Of a stretch of DNA of 64,000 bases, positions 1 through 8,840 are shown in pieces. Location of the stretch: contig NZ_JBMOVV010000001.1 of assembly GCF_049472135.1 (NCBI RefSeq), positions 372,001 to 436,000 on the forward strand, given 5' to 3'. The notes below the pieces were generated by a model, which searched no databases, was not told the origin of the DNA, and saw only the letters and a program-made list of their open reading frames with translations. The translations under genes were made by a program, and so were the position numbers. Each line of letters starts with the position of its first letter. Positions within the stretch are counted from its first letter, which is position 1. The stretch comes from Arcobacter_B sp049472135 (GTDB taxonomy: Bacteria > Campylobacterota > Campylobacteria > Campylobacterales > Arcobacteraceae).

Positions 1-1
1 G

Positions 2-163
2 AAACTACATACTAAAATAGCTATCTTTGATGAAAAAATTGTAGTTTTAGGAAGTACAAACTGGACTAAAGATTCATTCAAAGACAATTATGAAGTTATT
101 TTATTTACTAAAGATAATAAAATAATTAAAGAGTCAAAAAAGTTCATTAAAAAGTTTGATTAA
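2..163 (+). CDS. C-terminal fragment of a phospholipase D-type nuclease
   Basis: This is a 53-residue C-terminal end of a gene that starts before the window. It contains an HxKx4D signature (His-Thr-Lys, four residues, then Asp) followed closely by GSTNWT, the classic catalytic motif of the phospholipase D superfamily. The arrangement is typical of small PLD-like endonucleases (Nuc type) and less so of lipid-modifying members, but the missing N-terminus prevents a firm choice. The reading frame is open from the first bases and ends in TAA. The last 25 or so residues are Lys-rich. Confidence 0.75.
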   Translation, partial: KLHTKIAIFDEKIVVLGSTNWTKDSFKDNYEVILFTKDNKIIKESKKFIKKFD

Positions 164-239
164 AAGCAAAAAAAAACTTTAAAAGTTATATTTAATTTTA
201 AAATTTAATTGGCTAATATTTCAATTTTGGAGATAAAAT

Positions 240-1244
240 ATGAAATATATAATAGCTTGTATTGATAATGATGTAGAGATTTTAGATGAACTTTACAACA
301 AATTATCACGAATTGTAGATGGTGATTATATTATTGAAAGTTATATAAATGCAGAACAAGCATTAATAGGTTGCTTTAATAATATAATTGCTGGAAATGA
401 AATACTTATTACAATAAATGGAAACAATAATTCCACACTATCTTTTGATGATTTTTTATTAGAATTATATAAAAACTCTCCAAATACAAAAAATATAATT
501 TTTAAAGATGCTATAAAACTTGAAAATCTAGAAAAAGTTATAAATGAAGCTTCTGTTTATAAAATTATCCCAAGAACACTAAAAAAAGTAGATTTTGAAC
601 TTATGGTACTTGAAGCTATAAAGTTAAACGCTCAAGAAAGAAGACTAAAAGAGTATCAAAAAGTTTTAGAATCAGCAGTTGATAAAAGAACTAAAGAACT
701 AAATAATATAAATGTAAAATTAAGTATTTTAGCTACTACAGACTCTTTGACAGGAGTAAAAAATAGAAGAAGTTTCTTTGAATCATGTACTCCAATGATT
801 TCTTATAATAGAAGAGAGAAAAAAAGTCTTAGTGCTTTAATGATTGATATAGATAAATTTAAATTTATAAATGATAATTATGGGCATAAAGTAGGAGATG
901 AGATATTAAAGCTTATGGCTCAAACTACTCAAAGTTTACTTAGAAAAAGTGATGTTTTTGGAAGACTAGGTGGTGAAGAGTTTGGTGTAATTTTGCCAAA
1001 CACTTCAATAAGAGGAGCAAAAAAAGTTGCAGAACATATTAGAAGTGAGATAGAAGCTTTAGAGTACTGCTCTGCAAATAAAAAAAGAGTTAAGTTTACT
1101 GTTTCTATAGGAGTTAGTGTTTTAAGTTCAAATGAAAATGACTTAAACAGTTTACTTCATAAAGCTGATTTAGCATTGTATGAAGCAAAGAGAAATGGTA
1201 GAAATACAGTAGAAGTTTATAAAGAAGATACTGATAATCAATAA
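240..1244 (+). CDS. Diguanylate cyclase with degenerate receiver domain
   Basis: A 334-residue cytoplasmic GGDEF protein. Residues 1-125 look like a response-regulator receiver fold (early acidic pair near residues 9-11 and a late Lys near residue 110), but the strand that should carry the phospho-accepting Asp reads LITINGNN, so phosphorylation looks unlikely. A helical linker (about 130-158) leads to the GGDEF domain (about 160-330). The catalytic motif is GGEEF at 244-248. An RxxD inhibitory site (R235, D238) lies exactly five residues before it, so c-di-GMP feedback inhibition is expected. The gene stands alone between the PLD fragment and an M48 protease gene. The ATG follows a GGAG ribosome site. 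Confidence 0.85.
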   Translation: MKYIIACIDNDVEILDELYNKLSRIVDGDYIIESYINAEQALIGCFNNIIAGNEILITINGNNNSTLSFDDFLLELYKNSPNTKNIIFKDAIKLENLEKVINEASVYKIIPRTLKKVDFELMVLEAIKLNAQERRLKEYQKVLESAVDKRTKELNNINVKLSILATTDSLTGVKNRRSFFESCTPMISYNRREKKSLSALMIDIDKFKFINDNYGHKVGDEILKLMAQTTQSLLRKSDVFGRLGGEEFGVILPNTSIRGAKKVAEHIRSEIEALEYCSANKKRVKFTVSIGVSVLSSNENDLNSLLHKADLALYEAKRNGRNTVEVYKEDTDNQ

Positions 1245-1314
1245 GAATATCTTTACTAAAATGAAAGCAATAAAATTGTAATATAAATAATATTATATTA
1301 AGAAGGATTAATAA

Positions 1315-2559
1315 GTGTTAGAGATTTTTGTTATTGCTTATTGTTTATATTTTGCTTTAAATATTTACACATCATTTATGCAAGTAGCATATGTAAAAAA
1401 TGCAAGAAACTTAGAACCAATAATTTTGGAAGGTAGTAAATACTACGAGGCGGCAAACTATTCTATTGAAAAAGAGAAATTATCAATAGTATCATCATTT
1501 TATGAGTTTGTTATTTTCTTTATGTGGATAGGTTTTGGTTTATCTTACTTAAATTCATTAGTAAACATTGAATCTTCATGGTTAAAAGCTGTTGTCTTTA
1601 TTGACTTATTTATTATTATTAATTGGGTTTTAACTTTACCATTTGATTTATATAAAACTTTTAAATTAGACAAAAAATATGGTTTCTCAAATATGACAAG
1701 TTCACTATTTATAAAAGATACTATCAAATCAGGGATTCTTTTCTTAGTATTTGGATCACTTGTGATTGCGGGTATTTCTTTAATTATAGAAAATTTATCA
1801 TCTTGGTGGATTTGGGGATTTGCTTTTATTTTTGCAGTTATTATTATCATAAATATGGTTTATCCTTTAGTTAGAGATAAAATGTTTGATAAGTTTGAGC
1901 CTTTAAAAGATAAAGATTTAGAATCTAAGATTGAAAGATTACTTGATGAAGTAGGATTTAAAAGTTCAGGAGTTTTCTCAGTAGATGCAAGTAAAAGAGA
2001 CAATAGATTAAATGCATATTTTGGTGGACTAGGAAGTACAAAAAGAGTAGTTTTATTTGATACATTAGTTGAAAAACTAACTCACAATGAGCTACTAGCT
2101 GTTTTAGGACATGAATTAGGGCACTTTAAAAATGGAGATATTTTAAAGAATATTGGAATTATGGGTGTTGTAATGTTTATATTCTTTGCAATTTTTGGTA
2201 ATTTACCAGAAGAGCTATTCTTAGGTTTATCATTAAACCAAGAACCAGCAGCAATTATTGCAATTTTTATGATTTTTTCACCAATTTTATCGTTTTTCTT
2301 AATGCCACTTATTTCTTTAATTTCTAGACATAACGAGTACGCAGCAGATGAATTTGGATCTAATTTACAATCTAAAAATGATTTAGTAAATGCACTTTTA
2401 AAACTTGCAAATGAAAATAAATCATTTCCTTTATCTCATCCTATTTATATTTTCTTTTATTACTCTCACCCTCCTTTAGTTGAGAGATTTAAAGAGCTTG
2501 GATATGATGTTCACAATAGTTCAAAAGATGCATTAAAAGAGGATTTGAAATTTGATTAA
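1315..2559 (+). CDS. M48 family membrane metalloprotease (Ste24-like)
   Basis: A 414-residue integral membrane zinc protease of the Ste24/CAAX-prenyl-protease-1 branch of M48. The zinc-binding motif HELGH is at residues 266-270, and the downstream third-ligand segment EYAADEFG is near residue 342. Hydrophobic segments cover roughly residues 1-20, 60-120, 140-185 and 280-330. The start is GTG, chosen because an AGAAGGA ribosome site lies just upstream. In bacteria the family is linked to membrane-protein quality control; prenylated substrates are not expected. The end overlaps the start of rmuC by 8 bases, suggesting translational coupling. Confidence 0.85.
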   Translation: MLEIFVIAYCLYFALNIYTSFMQVAYVKNARNLEPIILEGSKYYEAANYSIEKEKLSIVSSFYEFVIFFMWIGFGLSYLNSLVNIESSWLKAVVFIDLFIIINWVLTLPFDLYKTFKLDKKYGFSNMTSSLFIKDTIKSGILFLVFGSLVIAGISLIIENLSSWWIWGFAFIFAVIIIINMVYPLVRDKMFDKFEPLKDKDLESKIERLLDEVGFKSSGVFSVDASKRDNRLNAYFGGLGSTKRVVLFDTLVEKLTHNELLAVLGHELGHFKNGDILKNIGIMGVVMFIFFAIFGNLPEELFLGLSLNQEPAAIIAIFMIFSPILSFFLMPLISLISRHNEYAADEFGSNLQSKNDLVNALLKLANENKSFPLSHPIYIFFYYSHPPLVERFKELGYDVHNSSKDALKEDLKFD

Positions 2560-3895
2560 TAGTGTCATTGAAATAAATACACTCACATTAATATTAAGCA
2601 TAATAGCCATAACTTTAGCAGTTATGGCTATTTTACATTTTACGAAGCGAAATTATAATGATAAGCTTCAAAATTTGCAAGATGAAGTACTGCTAAAAAT
2701 AAATACGGCAAATGAAAAGATAGAACTTACAAGCTCTTTTTATGAAGATAAAATAAAAGCTATTCAAAATCAGTCAGATCAAATTCAAGAAAATCTTATT
2801 GAAACTTATGAGTTAAGATTGGAAAACCTAACAAATGAGTATAAGATTAAAGAAGACTCTTTTAATGAGAAAATAAATTTACTTGAAGAGTCTAAAGAAA
2901 AGATGAAAATAGAGTTTGAGTCTTTAGCAACAAAGGTTTTTGAACAAAACCAAAAAAAATCAAACCTTACTTTAAATCAGTTATTAACACCTTTTAAAGA
3001 GCAGTTAGATTCTTTTGGGAAAAGAGTAAATGATATTTACAATGAAGAAACAAAACAAAGAAGTTCATTGCTTACAGAAATAAAAAATCTAAAAGAACTA
3101 AACCAACAAATCTCAACAGATGCTGTAAATCTTACAAAAGCTCTAAAAGGTGATAACAAAGCTCAAGGGGATTGGGGCGAAATGATTTTATCTTCAATCT
3201 TAGAGCAAACAGGTTTAAGAGAAGGAAAAGAGTACTCAACACAAGATTCATTTACTGATGAGCATGGAAAAAGATTAAGACCTGATGTTATAGTTCACTT
3301 GCCTTCAAATAAAGATATTATTATAGATTCAAAAGTTTCACTAAAAGCCTATATTGATTATACAAATAGTGAAAATGAAAATAAAAAACTACTTGCAAAA
3401 AAAGAGTTGGTTAAATCAATAACAGCCCATATAAAAGGTCTTAGTTCTAAAAAATATGAAGATATTGAAGGTGTTAGAACATTAGATTTTGTTTTACTGT
3501 TTATCCCTATTGAGGGGGCTTTTTTACTTGCTAGTACTGAAGAAGAAAATCTATTTAAATTAGCTTTTGAACATAATATCATGTTAGTATCTCCTTCTAC
3601 TTTGTTTGTTACTTTAAGAACAATTGAGAATATCTGGAGAAATGAACAACAGCATGAAAATGCCTTGCTTATTGCAAAAAAAGCTGGATATTTGTATGAT
3701 AAATTTGCTTTATTTGTAAAAGATTTAGAAGAAGTAGGAACACATATAAATAGAACCCAAAAATCCTATGATAATGCAATGAAAAAATTATCAACTGGAA
3801 ATGGAAACCTAATTAAAAGATCACAAGAGTTTATAGACTTAGGTGTAAAACCTAAAAAACAAATAGATAATATAAATTTATTAGAAGAAGAGTAA
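2552..3895 (+). CDS. rmuC: DNA recombination protein RmuC
   Basis: A 447-residue protein of the RmuC family. It has one N-terminal membrane helix (about residues 8-27), a long coiled coil (about 30-195) and a C-terminal nuclease-like domain with the family core IIDSKVSLKAYIDY near residue 255. RmuC limits inversions and rearrangements at short inverted repeats in E. coli; its biochemical activity is poorly defined. The start is TTG, inside the end of the upstream protease gene, and the stop lies 3 bases before the permease start. The three genes 1315-5026 therefore look like one transcript. Confidence 0.85.
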   Translation: MINSVIEINTLTLILSIIAITLAVMAILHFTKRNYNDKLQNLQDEVLLKINTANEKIELTSSFYEDKIKAIQNQSDQIQENLIETYELRLENLTNEYKIKEDSFNEKINLLEESKEKMKIEFESLATKVFEQNQKKSNLTLNQLLTPFKEQLDSFGKRVNDIYNEETKQRSSLLTEIKNLKELNQQISTDAVNLTKALKGDNKAQGDWGEMILSSILEQTGLREGKEYSTQDSFTDEHGKRLRPDVIVHLPSNKDIIIDSKVSLKAYIDYTNSENENKKLLAKKELVKSITAHIKGLSSKKYEDIEGVRTLDFVLLFIPIEGAFLLASTEEENLFKLAFEHNIMLVSPSTLFVTLRTIENIWRNEQQHENALLIAKKAGYLYDKFALFVKDLEEVGTHINRTQKSYDNAMKKLSTGNGNLIKRSQEFIDLGVKPKKQIDNINLLEEE

Positions 3896-3898
3896 AAA

Positions 3899-5026
3899 AT
3901 GGAATTAGCATATGAATTTGCACAAAACTTTTTAACACTTTTAGATGCTTTTGCTATTTATATAATAGTAGGGCTATTTTTCGCAGGTATTTTAAAACAA
4001 ATAGTACCTTCAGATTTTGTATCTTCTCATTTAGGAAAAGACTCTACAAGTTCTGTTGTGAAAGCTACTTTATTTGGAATTCCTTTACCTGTATGTTCTT
4101 GTTCAGTTATTCCTTTAGCACAAGGACTTAGAAAAGAGGGAGCTAGTAAAGGTTCAGTTCAAAGCTTTTTGATTTCAACTCCAATTACAGGAGTTGATTC
4201 TATCCTAGCTACCTTTTCACTTTTTGGTTTAGTTTTTACTTTATATAGAGTAGTATCTTCAATTGTTATTGCTATTTGTGTTGGTTTAGTACAAAATATT
4301 TTTGAAAAAAAAGAGCAAACAAAAGAAAAAGAAAAACCTGCATTTAGTGTAAGTCCTATAAATACAAAACCTAAAATGAACTTCGCTCAAAACTTTTCTA
4401 CTACTATAAAAAAAGAAGTTAAAGAAGAAGTTACTAGTTGTTGTAGTTCAAATGAAGAAAAAAAAGGCTTTTCTATAAAAGCTGTATTTACTTATGCTTA
4501 CAGTACTCTTTTTGCTGATATGGCGAAAGCTTTACTTATAGGTCTTATTTTAGGAAGTCTGTTTATCACCTTTATTCCAAAAGAGTATAGTAGTATGCTT
4601 TTTGATAATGTGTTTTTAACATACTTTGTAATAATGCTTTTTGCTATTCCTTTATACACTTGTGCAACGGCTTCACTTCCAATAGCTGCTGCTTTAATGC
4701 TTCAAGGTATGAGTGGTGGTGCTGCTTTTATTTTCCTTACAGCAGGTCCTGCTACTAGTGCTGTTACTATGAGTATTGTTTATAAAATGCTTGGAAAAAC
4801 TTCACTTATTATATATGTATCAACTATTTCTATTTTAGCTTTAGTATTTGGTATTGTGTTTGATATGTTTTTTGATGATTTAGAGATTTTAAGAGTTTCT
4901 ATGGAAGAAGAGAGTAGTTCATTAATTGAGAGTTTAGCTTCTCTTGCAGTTTTACTTTTGATTTTTTATCATTTATTTAAAGATAAGTTTTCAAAAAAAG
5001 AGCAATCAAAATCTTGTTGCTCTTAA
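3899..5026 (+). CDS. SO_0444/ArsP-type efflux permease
   Basis: A 375-residue permease of the DUF318/ArsP superfamily, closest in layout to the SO_0444 putative Cu/Zn efflux group. Two membrane bundles (about residues 15-140 and 200-365) each carry family signatures: PVCSCSVIPLAQGLRKEGAS in the first and YTCATASLPIAAAL in the second. They are joined by a charged cytoplasmic loop that contains a CC pair, and the extreme C-terminus ends in SCCS. The cysteine pairs suggest binding of a soft metal or metalloid. The substrate (Cu, Zn or organoarsenical) cannot be settled from sequence. Last gene of a putative operon with the M48 protease and rmuC. Confidence 0.75.
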   Translation: MELAYEFAQNFLTLLDAFAIYIIVGLFFAGILKQIVPSDFVSSHLGKDSTSSVVKATLFGIPLPVCSCSVIPLAQGLRKEGASKGSVQSFLISTPITGVDSILATFSLFGLVFTLYRVVSSIVIAICVGLVQNIFEKKEQTKEKEKPAFSVSPINTKPKMNFAQNFSTTIKKEVKEEVTSCCSSNEEKKGFSIKAVFTYAYSTLFADMAKALLIGLILGSLFITFIPKEYSSMLFDNVFLTYFVIMLFAIPLYTCATASLPIAAALMLQGMSGGAAFIFLTAGPATSAVTMSIVYKMLGKTSLIIYVSTISILALVFGIVFDMFFDDLEILRVSMEEESSSLIESLASLAVLLLIFYHLFKDKFSKKEQSKSCCS

Positions 5027-5028
5027 AA

Positions 5029-5062
5029 TTTTAAATGAACTATTATTTTAGTTCATTTAAAA
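5029..5062. terminator. Bidirectional terminator between permease and moeA
   Basis: A perfect inverted repeat, with TTTTAAATGAAC and its complement separated by about ten bases, sits between two convergent genes. Each arm is flanked by A/T runs, so it can act as a rho-independent terminator in both directions. It overlaps the last codons of moeA. Confidence 0.7.
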
Positions 5063-6263
5063 GTAAGATGTCTACTAAGTCACCTTTTTTAATATCTTCA
5101 CTATCTTCTTTTTGAATAAGTAGTGCAGGGCTTTCAAGCATATTTGTTAAAATAGCGCTTGTTCCTTTTTTCTTTCCATCAAAGTTGATTGTGTATTCAC
5201 CATTTATATACTCTACATTACAAGCTGTAAATACTGTTTTTGGCATTTTTCTTGGGAAGTCTTGTTGTATTCTAGCTTTAACTATTGGAAGCTTCTCATT
5301 TGAACCTCTAAGTCTATAAATAAGAGGTAATACATATAAAATAGCACAAACAGTAGAAGAGTATGCAAAACCAGGTAAAGCAATAATAGTTTTACCATCT
5401 TTAACAGCAGCAAGTAAGTGCATACCAGGTTTTATAGTTACCCCATGAAATAAAACTTCAGCATTTAATTTATCTTTTATAACATCTTGTACAAAATCAT
5501 AATCTCCAACAGAAACACCACCTGTTGTAACTACAATATCAGATTTTGATAGAGCAGTTTCTAACATCTCAGTAATTGAATCTATATCATCTTTTACAAT
5601 ACCAAGTTGTAAAGTTGAAGCACCTGCTTTTTTACATAAAGCTTCGATTGTTAGATGATTTGAACTTCTAATTTGAGCATTATTTGTTTGTATTTCACCT
5701 AAGTCTAAAATCTCACTTCCTGTACTTGCTATTGCAACTGTTGGGTTTACAACAACAGGAATTTGAGCTATATTTAAAGAAGCTAAAACACCAACTTCAG
5801 CAAATCCAACAACAGTTCCTTTTTTGATTAAAACTTCATCTTTAGCATAGTTTTCACCAATAGCTCTTGTTGCAAAACCAAAAGGTACTTCTTTTGTGAT
5901 TGTTATTTCATCGCCATTTACTTCTACATTTTCAATAGGAATTAAAGTGTCACTACCCTCAGGCATTAATGAACCTGTAAATGTTTTGATACAAAGACCA
6001 GTTTCTACTTTTGATTCAACTACAGAACCAGCTGGGTTTTTGTCTATAATTTTGATTGTTTTTAAAGCTTGGTCTTCGTGTTTTATAGCATATCCATCCA
6101 TCCCTGAAGTTGGAAATTCAGGTGAGTTATGATCTGCAATAATATCAGTTGCTATTACTTTTCCAATAGCATTGATTAAAAACTCTTTTTGTGTTGTAGG
6201 TTTTGATAGTTTTATATTATTTAGTATTTCTAATGATTTATCGTAACTTATAAATTCTCTCAT
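5043..6263 (-). CDS. moeA: Molybdopterin molybdenumtransferase MoeA
   Basis: A 406-residue MoeA. The enzyme inserts molybdate into adenylylated molybdopterin to finish the molybdenum cofactor. Family signatures visible are the N-terminal SPEFPTSGMDGYAI segment (near residues 45-58), TGSEI (near 181-185), and TTGGVSVGDYDFV (near residue 245-257) in the MoCF-binding domain. The length matches the family. It is preceded by an AGGAGAATGA-type ribosome site and is transcribed alone toward the permease. The product would supply Mo enzymes such as nitrate reductase or formate dehydrogenase, which are not in this window. Confidence 0.93.
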   Translation of the reverse strand: MREFISYDKSLEILNNIKLSKPTTQKEFLINAIGKVIATDIIADHNSPEFPTSGMDGYAIKHEDQALKTIKIIDKNPAGSVVESKVETGLCIKTFTGSLMPEGSDTLIPIENVEVNGDEITITKEVPFGFATRAIGENYAKDEVLIKKGTVVGFAEVGVLASLNIAQIPVVVNPTVAIASTGSEILDLGEIQTNNAQIRSSNHLTIEALCKKAGASTLQLGIVKDDIDSITEMLETALSKSDIVVTTGGVSVGDYDFVQDVIKDKLNAEVLFHGVTIKPGMHLLAAVKDGKTIIALPGFAYSSTVCAILYVLPLIYRLRGSNEKLPIVKARIQQDFPRKMPKTVFTACNVEYINGEYTINFDGKKKGTSAILTNMLESPALLIQKEDSEDIKKGDLVDILLLNELK

Positions 6264-6320
6264 TTCATTCTCCTAATTTAGGTAAATGAAATATTACCAA
6301 AAAATAAAAAATAGTTACTT

Positions 6321-6345
6321 AATGCAAAGTAAATTACTTTGCATT
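6321..6345 (-). terminator. Hairpin at the end of the small HTH-like ORF
   Basis: A perfect 12-base inverted repeat (AATGCAAAGTAA and its complement around one A) spans the stop codon of the upstream minus-strand ORF. On that strand it is followed within about 10 bases by T-rich sequence, as in an intrinsic terminator. It also stands just upstream of moeA. Confidence 0.6.
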
Positions 6346-6651
6346 TTGTTCGATAAACTCTTTATATTTTAAAGCAGTATTATAGCTTACTTGAGCCTCT
6401 TTAGATACAGAGTAAACAGTAATTCTTTGATTAAACATTCTCATCATATTTACAGAAGCTTCAATTTTTCGTTTAGCTGTTTCTTGTCTAGTTTTAGTAG
6501 CTTTTTTAGTAGCTTTACTTTTCTTTTCAGTTAAACTTTTTTGATATTTTTCTTCTTCAAGATGAAGTTTTTTATATAATTCTGCTTGACCATGATCTTT
6601 ACAAAGTTCTTGTAATATTTTTAAGTCTTTTACTGAAACTGTAATTCTTAT
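6334..6651 (-). CDS. Small hypothetical HTH-like protein, possible AUA start
   Basis: An open frame with good coding character but no ATG, GTG or TTG start. It would encode about 105 residues from an ATA codon at 6651 preceded by AAAGG at suitable spacing; the protein would then begin MRITVSVKDLKILQEL. A Lys-rich middle part follows, and the C-terminus (RITVYSVSKEAQVSYNTALK) resembles a helix-turn-helix. Alternatively the gene starts at ATG 6697 and needs a one-base slip on an eight-A run (6666-6673 on this strand) to join the frame. I do not recognise the family. The stop lies inside a hairpin that could be its terminator. Confidence 0.5.
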   Translation of the reverse strand: MRITVSVKDLKILQELCKDHGQAELYKKLHLEEEKYQKSLTEKKSKATKKATKTRQETAKRKIEASVNMMRMFNQRITVYSVSKEAQVSYNTALKYKEFIEQNAK

Positions 6652-6747
6652 TTTTAAGCCTTTAATTTTTTTTCGGGGCGAAATTATAACGACACATAAT
6701 TAAAATTTGCTAAATTTGGTTTAAACCAAATGAATTAGTTTATTTAA

Positions 6748-6954
6748 TTACTTTGTATTTTTGTTATTTAAGTTATATTTATGAATCATTATTTGTTCAA
6801 ATAGCATATCACCAAAAGCAGGGTTTATTTCTTCGTTTTGTTTTAAAACATTTAAAATCACTGTTCTTATTTGTTCTTCTGTCATATTAACAGCAATTGG
6901 TAAAATTGTTTCAGCAATTTTTTGTTTAAACTCTTCTTGTTCTTCTAGTGTCAT
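6748..6954 (-). CDS. Small hypothetical protein (68 aa)
   Basis: A 68-residue acidic, helical protein (starts MTLEEQEEFKQKIAETILPIA). No membrane segment, signal peptide or metal motif is visible. The ATG is preceded by an AGGAAAA-type ribosome site. I do not recognise the family. It is a single gene between the HTH-like ORF and the divergently transcribed TtcA-family gene. Coding character is reasonable, as the frame is uninterrupted and has a plausible start signal. Confidence 0.55.
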   Translation of the reverse strand: MTLEEQEEFKQKIAETILPIAVNMTEEQIRTVILNVLKQNEEINPAFGDMLFEQIMIHKYNLNNKNTK

Positions 6955-7123
6955 GTTTTATTTTCCTAATGATTGAAAGTATCTGAAATTATAATGATTT
7001 TATCTAAAAATTTAGTAAAATATAGACAAATTATACAATTAATGTAAAATTTATAGATATAAAACAAAAGATTGAGAACTTTTTCGATATACTTGCAAAA
7101 ATTTTTTAAGTAGGATACACATC

Positions 7124-7903
7124 TTGATTGAACTAAGTAAAAAAATAACTAAACTAGTAGGAAAAACTAATGCCGAATATAGCCTTATTAAAGAGGGTGA
7201 TAGAGTATTAGTTGGTTTTTCAGGTGGTAAGGACTCAACTACATTAATTCATGCATTAAAAAGACTTCAAAGTAAAGCACCATATAATTTTGAATTTAAA
7301 GCTGTAACAGTTACTTATGGTATGGGTGAGCAAGTTCAGTTTTTAGCTGATCACTGTAAAGAACACGGTATTGAACATGAGATTGTTGATACTGAAATCT
7401 TTGAATTAGCAGGAGAAAAAATTAGAAAGAATTCATCTTTTTGTTCATTTTTCTCAAGAATGAGAAGAGGATACCTTTATTCAACTGCATTAGAACAAGG
7501 ATACAACAAAGTTGCATTAGGACACCATTTAGATGATGCAATGGAATCATTTTTTATGAACTTCTTTTATAATGGAACTATGAGATCAATGCCTCCAATT
7601 TATAAAGCAGAGAATGGTTTAGAAGTTATCAGACCATTAATCTTCTGTAGAGAGAGACAATTAAGAGCATTTGCAGATAGCAATGAACTTCAAGTAATTG
7701 GAGATGAAGCTTGTCCTGGTCTTAGATTTGATGTTAAAATGCCATACGCAAGAGCAAAAACTAAAGAGTTACTTGCACAATTAGAAGAGGATAATCCTCA
7801 AATTTTTGTATCTATGAAAGCAGCATTTAACAATATTCAATTATCAACATTTTTCACAAAAGATGAGTTAGATAGAATTGACCCTATTGACGAGGAAGCT
7901 TAA
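7124..7903 (+). CDS. TtcA-family PP-loop ATPase (tRNA thiolation-like)
   Basis: A 259-residue PP-loop ATP pyrophosphatase with SGGKDS at residues 33-38 and GHHLDDAMESFFMN around 133-146, both typical of the TtcA group that makes 2-thiocytidine at tRNA position 32. The segment that normally carries the iron-sulfur CxxC before SRxRRG reads FCSFFSRMRRG here, so the second Cys is Phe (C107, F110). A third Cys (C197, in ACPGL) is kept, but without the usual CGS context. The enzyme may hold its cluster differently or act on another substrate. The gene is followed after 3 bases by a DUF523 gene. The start is TTG. Confidence 0.75.
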   Translation: MIELSKKITKLVGKTNAEYSLIKEGDRVLVGFSGGKDSTTLIHALKRLQSKAPYNFEFKAVTVTYGMGEQVQFLADHCKEHGIEHEIVDTEIFELAGEKIRKNSSFCSFFSRMRRGYLYSTALEQGYNKVALGHHLDDAMESFFMNFFYNGTMRSMPPIYKAENGLEVIRPLIFCRERQLRAFADSNELQVIGDEACPGLRFDVKMPYARAKTKELLAQLEEDNPQIFVSMKAAFNNIQLSTFFTKDELDRIDPIDEEA

Positions 7904-7906
7904 TAT

Positions 7907-8401
7907 ATGAAGTTACTTATTTCTTCATGTTTATTAGGTGAGGACGTGCGATATGATGGAGGTAACTCCTCTATTGCAATGGGCTCTTCTTTTACTTTTT
8001 CTCAAAAAGAGCTTTTTATGGATATTTTATGTGATAATGAAATTTATTCTTTTTGTCCTGAAGTTTCAGGAGGTCTTACTACTCCAAGACCTGCAGCTGA
8101 ATTAGTAAGTGCAGATAAACCTTTTAAGGTTTTAACAAAAGAACAAGATGATGTAACTATAAACTTTTTACTTGGGGCAAAAAATGCTCTTGATTTATGT
8201 GTAAATGAAGGTATTAAAGTAGCTTTATTAAAATCTAAATCTCCATCTTGTGGAAATGAAAAAATCTATGATGGAAGTTTTAGTGATAATTTGGTTTCGG
8301 GAAAAGGTCTTACTGCAAGATTACTTGAAGAAAATGGTGTAACTATTTTTAATGAGACTCAATTAAAAGAACTTAACAAATTTATAAAAACTAACTCTTA
8401 G
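7907..8401 (+). CDS. DUF523 family protein
   Basis: A 164-residue protein of the DUF523 family, recognisable by the N-terminal ISSCLLGEDVRYDGG, the central FCPEVSGGLTTPRPAAE and the late KSKSPSCG motif. The conserved cysteines suggest metal or cluster binding, but no function is established. It lies 3 bases after the TtcA-like gene, so the two are probably co-transcribed and perhaps functionally linked. The stop is nearly back to back with that of trxC on the other strand. Confidence 0.8.
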   Translation: MKLLISSCLLGEDVRYDGGNSSIAMGSSFTFSQKELFMDILCDNEIYSFCPEVSGGLTTPRPAAELVSADKPFKVLTKEQDDVTINFLLGAKNALDLCVNEGIKVALLKSKSPSCGNEKIYDGSFSDNLVSGKGLTARLLEENGVTIFNETQLKELNKFIKTNS

Positions 8402-8407
8402 TAGTTT

Positions 8408-8839
8408 TTATAAATTTTCATTTACAAGATTTGATAACCTTAATGGATCTAATGCTCCACTAACTCTTTTTATTTCACTTCCTGCTTTATAAATTACAAT
8501 TGTAGGAATAGATCTAATACCATATTTTGCTCCTAAAGCTTGATGCTCTTCTGTATTTACTTTCGCAAATAAAGCTTTTAAAGGATATTTTGTAGCAGTT
8601 TCGTTAAAAATTGGAGCCATCATCTTACATGGACCACACCAAGGTGCCCAAAAATCAACAATTACTGGGATATCTGAATTTACTATTACATGGTCAAAGT
8701 TTTCTTCATTTAACTCAATAGGATGTGTTTCTAATAATGAGTTTTTACAAGACCCACAATTTGCTTTTAAATAGGATTCTTTTTTTGGAATTGCATTAAC
8801 TTTAAGACAAGATGGGCAAACTACATTTATTTTATTCAT
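8408..8839 (-). CDS. trxC: Thioredoxin 2 (TrxC)
   Basis: A 143-residue thioredoxin. The N-terminal zinc finger has two CxxC pairs (C8/C11 and C28/C31), which marks thioredoxin 2. The catalytic WCGPC is at 67-71 and the cis-proline segment is SIPT. The protein is a cytoplasmic disulfide reductase, and in other bacteria TrxC is often tied to oxidative stress. It begins one base after the stop of the small gene upstream (8841-9089), so it may share a transcript with that gene and with the putative metalloprotease gene before it. Confidence 0.92.
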   Translation of the reverse strand: MNKINVVCPSCLKVNAIPKKESYLKANCGSCKNSLLETHPIELNEENFDHVIVNSDIPVIVDFWAPWCGPCKMMAPIFNETATKYPLKALFAKVNTEEHQALGAKYGIRSIPTIVIYKAGSEIKRVSGALDPLRLSNLVNENL

Positions 8840-8840
8840 A

